IMG/VR virus record: IMGVR_UViG_3300030109_001822
Span: 1-35,497 of that record
Reading direction: 5' to 3' (one strand)
DNA length: 35,497 bases
From: a virus
Under the pieces are notes generated by a model. It made no database searches. It had not been told where the DNA came from and worked only from the letters and a program-made list of their open reading frames with translations. Made by a program: the position numbers and the translations under genes. Positions 8,262 to 13,570 of this stretch are shown piece after piece (positions within the stretch are counted from its first letter, which is position 1; every line of letters begins with the position of its first letter).

Positions 8262-8645
8262 TTATTTTGACAATATGTTATCGAATTCTTTTATTGCTTG
8301 ACGACACATTCTAAAAATTTGGCTGAATTGTGGGTCATTATCACCCTTTTCTAACTCTTGAACTATGCCATCACGCAATCTTTCCATGCGTTCACGCTCA
8401 AAAGTCGTGAGTTTAGAAAACTCTTCTTCACTAAACTCACTCTGTACTAAATATTTCATCGCATACTCCATTGCTTTCGATACAGGCGTTCTACCACTCT
8501 CATAAAAATAATACATTCTCGGACTTACACCTAGTATTTTCGCTATTTCAGAAGCACTTTTATTCATCTTGATACGATGCTCTCTTAAAGTGTCAAATGT
8601 CCAAGAACTGTATTCTCTTTTTTTGCCATCAAATTTGCTTTTCAT
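8262..8645 (-). CDS. XRE-type helix-turn-helix regulator
   Basis: The 127-aa protein has a Cro/CI-type helix-turn-helix in the N-terminal half. RTEIG-like helices are seen as SASEIAKILGVSPRMYYFYESGRTPVSKAM (about residues 30-60), where the YESG-x-x-P ending is typical of XRE proteins. The C-terminal half is helical and charged (EEEFSKLTTFERERMERL), likely for dimerisation. It has no LexA-like peptidase region, so it would not self-cleave. It is coupled by ATGA overlap to the 79-aa gene, and their shared promoter holds one of the GAAC palindromes found at five other promoters. This makes it the best candidate repressor for that regulon, with autoregulation. That link is inference. Confidence 0.85.
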   Translation of the reverse strand: MKSKFDGKKREYSSWTFDTLREHRIKMNKSASEIAKILGVSPRMYYFYESGRTPVSKAMEYAMKYLVQSEFSEEEFSKLTTFERERMERLRDGIVQELEKGDNDPQFSQIFRMCRQAIKEFDNILSK

Positions 8646-8881
8646 GCAGTAATCTCTTCTAGCACACCAATGCTTATCAAATCTTCGGCAAATTCTTTTC
8701 TAGAACTGTAACGAATGTCCATATGATGCATGGAATTAAAGATACTTGCCTGCATCTTCATGAATTCAACGTCATTTGGATCAGCCATCATGTTAGTTTC
8801 TCTCATAACATCCACGACTTGCGTAGGAGACTCAGCTTCGAAAGTCTTACCATCTCCTGTTTTTAGTTTAAATTTTCTCAT
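8642..8881 (-). CDS. 79-aa protein upstream of the XRE gene
   Basis: I start at the ATG at 8881 (MRKFKLKTGDGKTFEAESP), preceded by a strong GGAGG. The longer upstream reading would run through the promoter. The N-terminal ~30 residues resemble a short beta-hairpin, as in proteins that begin with a lysine-rich 'K-F-K-L-K-T-x-D-G' strand. The rest is helical (VVDVMRETNMMADP, EFMKMQASIFNSM, SRKEFAEDLISIGVLEEI). No family is recognised. It is the first gene of a two-gene operon with the XRE regulator and overlaps it by 4 bases (ATGA). Such small partners are sometimes modulators of the regulator, but nothing here shows that directly. Confidence 0.7.
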   Translation of the reverse strand: MRKFKLKTGDGKTFEAESPTQVVDVMRETNMMADPNDVEFMKMQASIFNSMHHMDIRYSSRKEFAEDLISIGVLEEITA

Positions 8882-8909
8882 AATACCTCCAGTATTGTTG
8901 TTTTTTGTA

Positions 8910-8938
8910 AATGTAAGAACTATGTTACAAAAGGTCAA
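8910..8938 (-). promoter_or_regulatory. Promoter with GAAC palindrome, XRE operon
   Basis: On the - strand TTGACC (8938..8933), 17 bases and TACATT (8915..8910) form a sigma70-type promoter. The spacer holds GAACTATGTTAC (8917..8928 on +), the same 12-mer as at 15971..15982. A protein bound there would block polymerase. Confidence 0.75.
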
Positions 8939-9113
8939 GGGATTTTTTTAAAAAATTTTTTGGGGGTTGTCTGTTTTTTAAAAATTAGGCGAATGTTTGA
9001 GGAAAACTCAGTAAAAACCACAGATAAAAATTTTCTATAAAAAAGGGTGTTACAAGTCTTTACAACGTCCGAACTAGTTTCATTTTAGATTGATAGGGTA
9101 CCTTAGAATAATA

Positions 9114-9129
9114 GTGAACAATTGTTCGG
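9114..9129. promoter_or_regulatory. Perfect GAACAATTGTTC palindrome (class B site)
   Basis: The 16-mer GTGAACAATTGTTCGG contains a perfect 12-bp palindrome. No convincing promoter overlaps it on either strand. It lies in the ~210 bp without genes between the XRE-operon promoter and the amidoligase terminator. The rest of that stretch is A/T tracts (for example T7-A6-T6 near 8943..8961) with no reading frame I trust. Confidence 0.5.
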
Positions 9130-9151
9130 GTTTTAAGGCCCTTCAGTTAGG

Positions 9152-9186
9152 TAAAAAAAAGGTCCGACTACCTAGGTAGCCGAACC
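9152..9186 (-). terminator. Intrinsic terminator of the amidoligase gene
   Basis: On the - strand an 11-bp stem (GGTTCGGCTAC with GTAGTCGGACC, two G-U pairs) with loop CTAG is followed directly by eight T. It sits 24 bases after the amidoligase stop codon. Confidence 0.9.
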
Positions 9187-9209
9187 ATTGTTTCGTTTGC
9201 TGTGGACGT

Positions 9210-10403
9210 TTACGAAAGTTGGCCCATTCTCAATTGTGAATATTCAAATCTAGTATCAGTTACTAGATACCATATTGAAGGGTTAGCTATTCTATTACTT
9301 GGAACCCTTTCAACTGTTGCACGTTGGTTGCGTTTATTATAAGTTGAGTTAATAACATAGCCACTGTGAATTTCACCACTACCATATGGAAAGTTATTTT
9401 GTTGTTGGTTGGCTGTGGTTACAATATTATCACTATCAAATCTATCTCTTATTTCACTAATTCTAGATCGTATATTTTGAGCATCCATTCCAGTTTCAAT
9501 CATGAGATCACTAGTCATGGTTGGACGTTCAATTAGAATATCCCACATGACAGCTTTACGTGTTCCGTTTCTAAAAGGGTTGTTAGGAATTGTTAGTTGT
9601 TCTGGTTCGCCATTGTAAACAAGTCTAGAATGATCACTTGTATAAATCATATTTAAAATTAAACTTATAAAGTTTTTTAACTTTTCAATATTGCAAGTTG
9701 AATGCATTTGACGGCATTCAATTGTTCCCTTTTCATCTATAGATGACAACGTTAATGCATTATACTTTCTATCTAAATTAAGATCATTAAGTTGTCTTAA
9801 TGTGGTTGCGTCTTCTAATCTAGTGGCTAGACTTGCAATTGATGGACAGTAAGTATTATTACTACCACGTCTAGAATGTGGTAGCAACTTATCAATAATA
9901 GGGTTATTTAGTGAATACCTATAAAAGGTATCACATATTAATATATCATCCATTCTATTAACATCTAAATATTCAGTATACCACGTTGGCCGTGTATTCC
10001 ATTCACATCTTGAAACATGAGCCTTAAAATGATCTAACACTTTATGAAAATAAGAATTTGAATTAATGCCTATAACTTTTTTTACTGATATATGAAAATG
10101 GCCACCACAGTTATCAGTGGTACCATTGTTATTTTCAACTATATCCATAACACGTTTGATTAAGTCTAGTGTTAATTGATTAAAAGGTAACAATGGGAAT
10201 AGTATTTCACAGCCGTTTGACGTGGTTAGTTCACTTACTACACGTAAAAAGTCTAGATCGTTATCAATTAATAGTTCCTTCATTCTATCAGGGTTAATAT
10301 TGTTTATTTCATATTCCCAACCAACTAGTAAAAAATCGTTGGCCTTTTCAAGTGGTTCTAAGTAAGTATCAAATGATAAGTTGTCATTAAAAAAGTAAGT
10401 CAT
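9210..10403 (-). CDS. COOH-NH2 amidoligase (glutamine-synthetase fold) with C-terminal extension
   Basis: The 397-aa protein matches the Amidoligase_2 family, ATP-dependent enzymes that join a carboxylate to an amine to make isopeptide or peptide-like bonds. Visible landmarks are GWEYEI (residues 28-33, with E30 and E32), CGGHFHIS (99-106, H102 and H104), the central N-x-x-YCP (183-187), KYNAL (213-217) and GTIECRQMH (226-234). These are the metal/ATP-binding and substrate positions of the family. Residues ~275-330 add a helical segment (KAVMWDILIERP to SRISEIRDRF) that looks like a small helix-turn-helix. The gene stands alone with its own promoter, operator and terminator. The substrate is unknown: cell-wall peptides, a phage or host protein, or a small peptide are all possible. 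The ATG at 10403 has AGGA 9-10 bases upstream. Confidence 0.8.
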   Translation of the reverse strand: MTYFFNDNLSFDTYLEPLEKANDFLLVGWEYEINNINPDRMKELLIDNDLDFLRVVSELTTSNGCEILFPLLPFNQLTLDLIKRVMDIVENNNGTTDNCGGHFHISVKKVIGINSNSYFHKVLDHFKAHVSRCEWNTRPTWYTEYLDVNRMDDILICDTFYRYSLNNPIIDKLLPHSRRGSNNTYCPSIASLATRLEDATTLRQLNDLNLDRKYNALTLSSIDEKGTIECRQMHSTCNIEKLKNFISLILNMIYTSDHSRLVYNGEPEQLTIPNNPFRNGTRKAVMWDILIERPTMTSDLMIETGMDAQNIRSRISEIRDRFDSDNIVTTANQQQNNFPYGSGEIHSGYVINSTYNKRNQRATVERVPSNRIANPSIWYLVTDTRFEYSQLRMGQLS

Positions 10404-10518
10404 TGATTTTATTCCTTTTTTTAAGTGTCATCTAATTATTAGATGATTTCATGTCTATTTTATACACTAGTATGAACTATAGTACAAGAAAAAAGAATTG
10501 AATAAAATCAATGACTTA
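10396..10518. repeat. Inverted pair of an 18-19-nt repeat flanking the amidoligase promoter
   Basis: AATAAAATCAATGACTTA occurs on the - strand at 10413..10396, where it covers the amidoligase start codon. It occurs again on the + strand at 10501..10518. A G before both extends the match to 19. A third copy is at 12332..12349. In the two extra copies the ATG is followed at once by a stop (ATG ACT TAG or TAA). Confidence 0.8.
10459..10487 (-). promoter_or_regulatory. Amidoligase promoter and operator
   Basis: On the - strand TTGTAC (10487..10482), a 17-base spacer and TATAAA (10464..10459). The palindrome-like GAACTATAGTAC (10474..10485) overlaps the -35 box and the spacer. It is one step from the perfect GAACTATAGTTC at 16027..16038. 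Confidence 0.75.
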
Positions 10519-10537
10519 GCAGCTTTTTTATTTGTTG

Positions 10538-10553
10538 CCGAACAATTGTTCAC
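10538..10553. promoter_or_regulatory. Class B palindrome CCGAACAATTGTTCAC
   Basis: It contains the perfect 12-bp palindrome GAACAATTGTTC, extended on one side by CC as in the CCGAA repeats nearby. No clear promoter is attached. Confidence 0.5.
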
Positions 10554-10635
10554 ATTACATTACTTAAGACGTGTATGCATATACATACATATACATATTA
10601 TAATTCTACTTATACTTATAATGATTACTGTAAAA

Positions 10636-10700
10636 GTCCGAAGTCCGAACACCGAACACCGAACACCGAATACCGAATACCGAAGGCCGAAGGCCGAACA
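10636..10700. repeat. Tandem array of nine 7-bp CCGAANN units
   Basis: CCGAA starts at 10638, 10645, 10652, 10659, 10666, 10673, 10680, 10687 and 10694, a strict 7-bp period. The two variable bases run GT, CA, CA, CA, TA, TA, GG, GG, CA, so neighbouring units are often identical, as expected of recent slippage. A second, broken array lies at 11484..11552. Confidence 0.92.
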
Positions 10701-10725
10701 AAAAAAAGAGGGCCGAAGCCCTCTT
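10700..10725 (-). terminator. UUCG-loop intrinsic terminator of the 161-aa gene
   Basis: On the - strand AGAGGGC, loop TTCG, GCCCTCT and then eight T. This is a textbook UUCG tetraloop terminator about 20 bases after the stop codon. Confidence 0.95.
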
Positions 10726-10745
10726 AGTTTAAATAAGTTTTGTTA

Positions 10746-11231
10746 TTAACAATAACCAGACTGAGGACAATCATAAAAATCTATTTCATTTCTTGCGACC
10801 TCTTCAAGTGCAAACCAAGAAAGAGCATTTAAAATTTGATCTTTACATTCGCCAGTATAATCATAAAAGGCATCAGCTACATCTGAGGGTTTTAAATTCA
10901 TTTCTCTTAAACAATGAAAACCACAAACCATTTTTAACCAATCTGTATCAAAGCACTCTGCTTGTTTTTTTAGTAAGTCTAATATATCTCTTTTATTTTC
11001 GTTAACAAATTTAACTGTTTCTGTGTAATAAATAAACCCACTAAATCCACCATCTGCACCATTGTTGACAATATCTCTTAATACTTGCAATGCATCGTCA
11101 AAATTATCTCCTCCACCATGATAAGTATTAGTTAATCCTAGTTGGCTTATAACTGAATTTTTTAAACTTGTTTTAACAATCTTTTCTAATTCTTCTACAT
11201 TTGATAAATTATTTAACGCTGTTGTAGTCAC
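10746..11231 (-). CDS. 161-aa phage protein with GGFSGFIYYTET motif (unknown)
   Basis: I recognise only a type. The central NGADGGFSGFIYYTETVKF (about residues 57-75), followed by an alpha-helical C-terminal half, resembles a widespread uncharacterised phage family whose name I cannot confirm. The rest is mostly helical (EELEKIVKTSLKNSVISQLG, KRDILDLLKKQAECF, ILNALSWFALEEVARNEIDFY). There are four Cys, the last in the C-terminal DCPQSGYC. No catalytic signature is clear. The gene has its own promoter with operator (11264..11292) and its own terminator (10700..10725), so it behaves as an independent 'moron'. It lies between the small terminase and the amidoligase. Its function is unknown; co-regulation with the amidoligase is suggested by the operator. 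Confidence 0.75.
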   Translation of the reverse strand: MTTTALNNLSNVEELEKIVKTSLKNSVISQLGLTNTYHGGGDNFDDALQVLRDIVNNGADGGFSGFIYYTETVKFVNENKRDILDLLKKQAECFDTDWLKMVCGFHCLREMNLKPSDVADAFYDYTGECKDQILNALSWFALEEVARNEIDFYDCPQSGYC

Positions 11232-11263
11232 TGTTTTTGCTCCTGTTAATTAAATATATATAT

Positions 11264-11292
11264 AATATAGTGAACAATGTTTCACAAGTCAA
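11264..11292 (-). promoter_or_regulatory. Promoter of the 161-aa gene with operator filling the spacer
   Basis: On the - strand TTGACT (11292..11287), 17 bases, TATATT (11269..11264). The spacer is almost entirely GTGAACAATGTTTCAC (11270..11285), an inverted repeat with GTGAA/TTCAC arms related to the GAACAATTGTTC sites. Confidence 0.8.
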
Positions 11293-11349
11293 CAACAAAA
11301 AACATTTTTTTTTATTTTTTTTTGGCCTGAAATATTACAGGCGTACAGG

Positions 11350-11365
11350 CCAAACAATTGTTCGG
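11350..11365. promoter_or_regulatory. Class B site CCAAACAATTGTTCGG
   Basis: One mismatch from the ideal palindrome CCGAACAATTGTTCGG. It lies 16 bases before the + strand promoter at 11381, so a bound protein could also affect that promoter. Confidence 0.45.
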
Positions 11366-11380
11366 ACTTTTAAACAGGCG

Positions 11381-11410
11381 TTGACAGGTCGAACAATTGT
11401 ATGATATTTT
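11381..11410 (+). promoter_or_regulatory. Plus-strand promoter with operator, possible small-RNA promoter
   Basis: TTGACA (11381..11386), 18 bases, then TATTTT (11405..11410) preceded by TG at 11402..11403, an extended -10. The spacer contains GAACAATTGT (11391..11400). No protein gene follows, but a terminator does at 11448. Confidence 0.55.
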
Positions 11411-11416
11411 TAATTA

Positions 11417-11477
11417 TTCTCAATATTTCCTCCGAGATAATAAACTTGGCCCAGTTAATTTAACTGGGTCTTTTTTT
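11417..11477 (+). ncRNA. Candidate ~60-nt regulatory RNA
   Basis: The segment is bounded by a good + strand promoter and a strong + strand terminator, with no open frame between. The single-stranded 5' part has UUUCCUCCGAG (about 11425-11435), which is complementary to GGAGG ribosome binding sites such as that of the 79-aa gene at 8881. The 3' part is the terminator hairpin. This is the layout of a small base-pairing RNA. It is inferred from sequence only, and the start point is approximate. Confidence 0.4.
11448..11477 (+). terminator. Plus-strand intrinsic terminator
   Basis: GGCCCAGTT pairs with AACTGGGTC (one G-U) around a 5-base A/T loop, followed by seven T (11471..11477). There is no + strand protein gene upstream for several kilobases, which is the reason to suspect a small RNA. 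Confidence 0.8.
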
Positions 11478-11483
11478 CCTGAA

Positions 11484-11555
11484 CTCCGAAGTCCGAACAA
11501 TTCTTCGGCATATAAGTCCGAAGTCCGAAGTCCGATCAGTCCGAACACCGAACAA
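11484..11555. repeat. Second, interrupted CCGAANN array
   Basis: CCGAA (or CCGAT) starts at 11486, 11493, 11518, 11525, 11532, 11541 and 11548, mostly 7 bp apart. One segment forms CCGAACAATTCTTCGG (11493..11508), an inverted repeat with 5-bp arms. Confidence 0.85.
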
Positions 11556-11639
11556 GTTATTCCACGTATTTCTGTTATCTGTACGCAAAAGTCTCCGTCA
11601 GACACCGAAAATGGTGTTATTTCCCAATATTTCCCATCA

Positions 11640-12152
11640 TTAGCTATTATCGACTATCTCGATCTTAGCGTCCTCAGAGGGCGTTACGTTTCTCATCCTA
11701 CCTTGAGCCAGTTTTTTAAATTCTTCCAGTTTCTCAAGGATTTGATCTCGATTAAGCGTATTCATATCCTCGTGCATTATGTGCTGTTTGTTGACAAGTA
11801 GTCCTGTGGCCTTCAATCTTAGCTCTTCTGCACGTATTGCTTCCCCTATTTTTCCATTCTCCCACGCTTCATTACGCATCTTCAAAAGATCACGCACCGA
11901 CTTCTCAACAGTGACACCGAACCTCGCATTAGCTTCCATACGCATCTCCTGATATCGCTCCTGAATAACAGGATTACGCAAAAGCCGAACAGCATCGACT
12001 GTCGGATTACTATACCCAGACTCTCGTGCTGAAGCTGTTTGTGTCATATCTCGATACATAAAATTATCCAAAAACCTCTGCTGTTTGGCCGTTAATCTCT
12101 TCCAACCAGCTTTAGACTGCTCCTTTGTTAATGTTTCACCAACTTTGCTCAT
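11640..12152 (-). CDS. terS: Terminase small subunit
   Basis: The 170-aa protein matches small terminases of the Terminase_2 type, which recognise the packaging site and hand DNA to TerL. LTAKQQRFLDNFMYRDMTQTASARESGY (about 20-48) is the family's N-terminal helix-turn-helix; LLRNPVIQERYQEM (about 57-70) is the helix that follows it. Residues ~75-125 form the helical oligomerisation core (VEKSVRDLLKMRNEAWENGKIGEAIRAEELRLKATGLL), and the tail is charged. Unusually it is separated from terL by about 6.8 kb of accessory and virion genes. A dense repeat cluster just upstream (12268-12481) may be its binding site. Confidence in the family is high. Confidence 0.88.
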   Translation of the reverse strand: MSKVGETLTKEQSKAGWKRLTAKQQRFLDNFMYRDMTQTASARESGYSNPTVDAVRLLRNPVIQERYQEMRMEANARFGVTVEKSVRDLLKMRNEAWENGKIGEAIRAEELRLKATGLLVNKQHIMHEDMNTLNRDQILEKLEEFKKLAQGRMRNVTPSEDAKIEIVDNS

Positions 12153-12281
12153 ATGTTCTCCTTTTCGCTATAGGTGTTAATGTGCCATACTCATAATCAT
12201 CTATACTCATAATCATCCAACCGAACAAATCTTCGGATTGACGCTAAAAAAAATGGGTGGTGGTGGTGGGTTACTTACCAC

Positions 12282-12305
12282 CCCCCTATACCCCCTTATA
12301 GGGGG
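12282..12305. repeat. C/G-block hairpin
   Basis: CCCCCTATA (12282..12290) pairs perfectly with TATAGGGGG (12297..12305) around the loop CCCCCT. An alternative shorter hairpin uses the loop bases as arm. It is strikingly GC-rich against its surroundings. No T-run follows on either strand. Confidence 0.8.
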
Positions 12306-12331
12306 TAAGTCGTGGTAAGTTGGTAAGTAGC

Positions 12332-12349
12332 AATAAAATCAATGACTTA
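12332..12349 (+). repeat. Third copy of AATAAAATCAATGACTTA
   Basis: This is identical over 18 bases to the amidoligase start region (10413..10396, - strand) and to 10501..10518. Here ATG ACT is followed by TAA. After it both + strand copies continue with CAGC after one differing base. Confidence 0.8.
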
Positions 12350-12429
12350 ACAGCCATAATTAACTTACCATAACAAGATGTAACCATTGTAACCACTTCC
12401 CAAATTAAGTAATAAAAACAAACACTTAA

Positions 12430-12480
12430 CAGGTTACCGACCAATCTACTTACCATGGTAACTTGGTAAGTGGTAACCTG
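12430..12480. repeat. Nested inverted repeats around TTACCATGGTAA
   Basis: The outer arms are CAGGTTACC (12430..12438) and GGTAACCTG (12472..12480). The inner arms are ACTTACC (12448..12454) and GGTAAGT (12465..12471). The inner left region centres on the perfect 12-bp palindrome TTACCATGGTAA (12450..12461). It could form a cruciform or be a multi-subunit protein site. Confidence 0.85.
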
Positions 12481-12503
12481 TTGTTCACGTTTCGTACTAA
12501 TTT

Positions 12504-12935
12504 TTACTGCTCCCATCTGTAAAAACAATGTGCATCAATACACACTGTTTGAGTAAATGAACTAGCCCAATATGGGCTAACATAATTAGCATGATAATGT
12601 GTTGAACCATCGGTAACGTCAATACTAATTTGTTCGTTTAGGACAACCCAAGCGATTGACTCGGCCCAATCATATGCTCGTGGATCATTAATCACTTCTG
12701 GTTTACCATCGCAATAAAAACTAAAAGCACATTTATTCCGAACAATTTTTCGGTTATCCCATGAATATCTAAGCCCATCGGTAACAACTCCACACACTGT
12801 GTTCGGAAACCTATTGTCATGAACCCTGTTATAGACTGTTTGTGCAACTGCCAACTGTGCCAATGTACTTTCCGATCTGCTCTCAAAATAGATAGCATAG
12901 CTCATACAAACTAAAGCTGTCGCTGTTTCAAGCAT
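12504..12935 (-). CDS. SleB-like cell wall hydrolase
   Basis: The 143-aa protein matches the Hydrolase_2 / SleB family, which cuts peptidoglycan glycan strands. AIYFESRSE (about residues 14-22) carries the presumed catalytic Glu. The family pattern continues as LAVAQTVYNRVHDNRFPNTVCGVV, CAFSFYCDG, DGSTHYHANYVSPYW and ends DAHCFYRWEQ. It consists of this domain only. The N-terminus (MLETATALVCMSY) is hydrophobic but short, so it is a weak export signal at best. It overlaps the 69-aa HTH gene by 8 bp. The phage has two other muralytic domains, so this may act in lysis or in a different step. Confidence 0.85.
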   Translation of the reverse strand: MLETATALVCMSYAIYFESRSESTLAQLAVAQTVYNRVHDNRFPNTVCGVVTDGLRYSWDNRKIVRNKCAFSFYCDGKPEVINDPRAYDWAESIAWVVLNEQISIDVTDGSTHYHANYVSPYWASSFTQTVCIDAHCFYRWEQ

Positions 12936-13137
12936 TTTTCTTACCTTTTATATAGACAATTCTTCTGGCTTGACCAACTGTAAGATTAAAATGTTCGGCT
13001 AAATCATCCATAGTAAACTTTCTATCAATGTTAACTTTCCTGTGGACACCACCTTCTTTTTTATATTTAATATCGTTCTTATGTTCGTGCCAATACTGTT
13101 GAACTTCTTCTATAAAATCATCGTTAAATTTTGTCAT
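12928..13137 (-). CDS. Small helix-turn-helix protein
   Basis: The 69-aa product starts at the ATG at 13137, which has GAGG 9 bases upstream and overlaps the previous gene's end by 14 bp. A longer frame reading is not needed. The C-terminal part, FTMDDLAEHFNLTVGQARRIVYIKG, is a clear helix-turn-helix (first helix TMDDLAEHF, recognition helix VGQARRIVY). The N-terminal ~35 residues are charged and helical. It probably binds DNA as a dimer and may regulate the following SleB/terS genes. No effector domain is present. Confidence 0.7.
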   Translation of the reverse strand: MTKFNDDFIEEVQQYWHEHKNDIKYKKEGGVHRKVNIDRKFTMDDLAEHFNLTVGQARRIVYIKGKKNA

Positions 13138-13570
13138 TATTTTCTTCCTCAAAATATTCTTTAACAGTAAGATACATTCCTTCCCAATCTTCAAAGATTG
13201 TATAATCTCCATGTTGCTCTCCTGTAACAGAACAATATATACCTATATCCTTATGAAAATGAACCTCTCCTTGTGGATGATTGTAATCATCAACTTCAAA
13301 TCCAAGATTATTTTTATCACATATTCTTTTAAATTTTCGATAGTAAGATTTTTCTCTTGCACGATATTCTTCATGACTTAATCCATCTATATTACCTTTG
13401 GTGCAAGGTAATCCACCAACCTTATAAACTTTAGGTTCTTTAGGAATTGCAACTCTAGGAACTGATAACAAGTGATTAAAAAGATTAGGATAAATCTGCC
13501 CACCATCTTCACTATTATAATAATAATTTTTATGATTTTTAGGCAATTTGCATTTAGCTATTTTTGTCAT
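13124..13570 (-). CDS. 148-aa unknown protein
   Basis: The start is the ATG at 13570 (MTKIAKCKLPKNHKN) with GGAG 6 bases before it. An in-frame TTG further upstream overlaps that ribosome site and is unlikely. The sequence is polar and aromatic, with GGQIYPNLFNHLLSVP, HEEYRAREKSYYRKFKRICDKNN and a His/Tyr/Gly-rich part (EVHFHKDIGIYCSVTGEQHGDYTIFEDWEGMY). It ends in an acidic stretch. No domain is recognised. It is the last gene but one of the run starting at 15066. The gap upstream (13571..13743) shows only an AT-rich stretch and an imperfect GGGGA/TCCCC inverted repeat. Confidence 0.65.
   Translation of the reverse strand: MTKIAKCKLPKNHKNYYYNSEDGGQIYPNLFNHLLSVPRVAIPKEPKVYKVGGLPCTKGNIDGLSHEEYRAREKSYYRKFKRICDKNNLGFEVDDYNHPQGEVHFHKDIGIYCSVTGEQHGDYTIFEDWEGMYLTVKEYFEEENNDKI

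Larger units (their letters stand above)
10404..10745. other. 342-bp intergenic region
   Basis: No convincing gene. From left to right it holds the amidoligase leader, its promoter/operator (10459..10487), the second 18-nt repeat (10501), a class B palindrome (10538..10553), an AT-rich ATACAT stretch (10570-10620), nine CCGAANN units (10638-10700) and the terminator of the 161-aa gene (10700..10725). The + strand frame through the repeats is a by-product of their 7-bp period. Confidence 0.8.
11232..11639. other. 408-bp intergenic regulatory region
   Basis: No protein gene that I trust. It contains the promoter of the 161-aa gene (11264..11292), T-rich tracts (11305-11323), an inverted repeat GGCCTG/CAGGCC (11324..11351) and two class B sites. 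A + strand promoter-terminator pair enclosing a possible small RNA (11381..11477) and a broken CCGAANN array (11484..11552) follow. The last ~85 bp before terS show nothing clear. Confidence 0.8.
12153..12503. repeat. 351-bp region with GGTAAC/GTTACC repeat cluster
   Basis: Between terS and the SleB-like gene, about a dozen GGTAA or TTACC words fall within 12268..12481 on both strands, together with a (GGT)n tract and two hairpins (12282..12305, 12430..12480). The third 18-nt dispersed repeat lies at 12332..12349 and CCGAACAAATCTTCGG at 12221..12236. The density is unlike any neighbouring DNA. A packaging (pac) site, a replication origin or a cluster of regulatory sites are all possible. Confidence 0.7.

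Noticed and set aside
8942-9110. Promoter or gene in the AT-rich stretch before the amidoligase terminator
   Set aside because: Only A/T tracts; no -35/-10 pair with normal spacing and no frame with a ribosome site.
10636-10700. CRISPR-like array
   Set aside because: Units are 7 bp and contiguous with no unique spacers of CRISPR length and no cas genes.
10498-10749. 83-aa + strand frame across the CCGAANN array
   Set aside because: It runs over a promoter, a 7-bp repeat array and a terminator; the repeats keep the frame open by chance.
11324-11351. GGCCTG/CAGGCC hairpin as terminator
   Set aside because: The T-run precedes rather than follows it on the + strand and becomes an A-run on the - strand, so it lacks the terminator tail.
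12928-13212. Longer 94-aa reading of the HTH gene
   Set aside because: The first 25 residues are encoded by an out-of-frame part of the previous gene and the inner ATG at 13137 has GAGG at the correct spacing.
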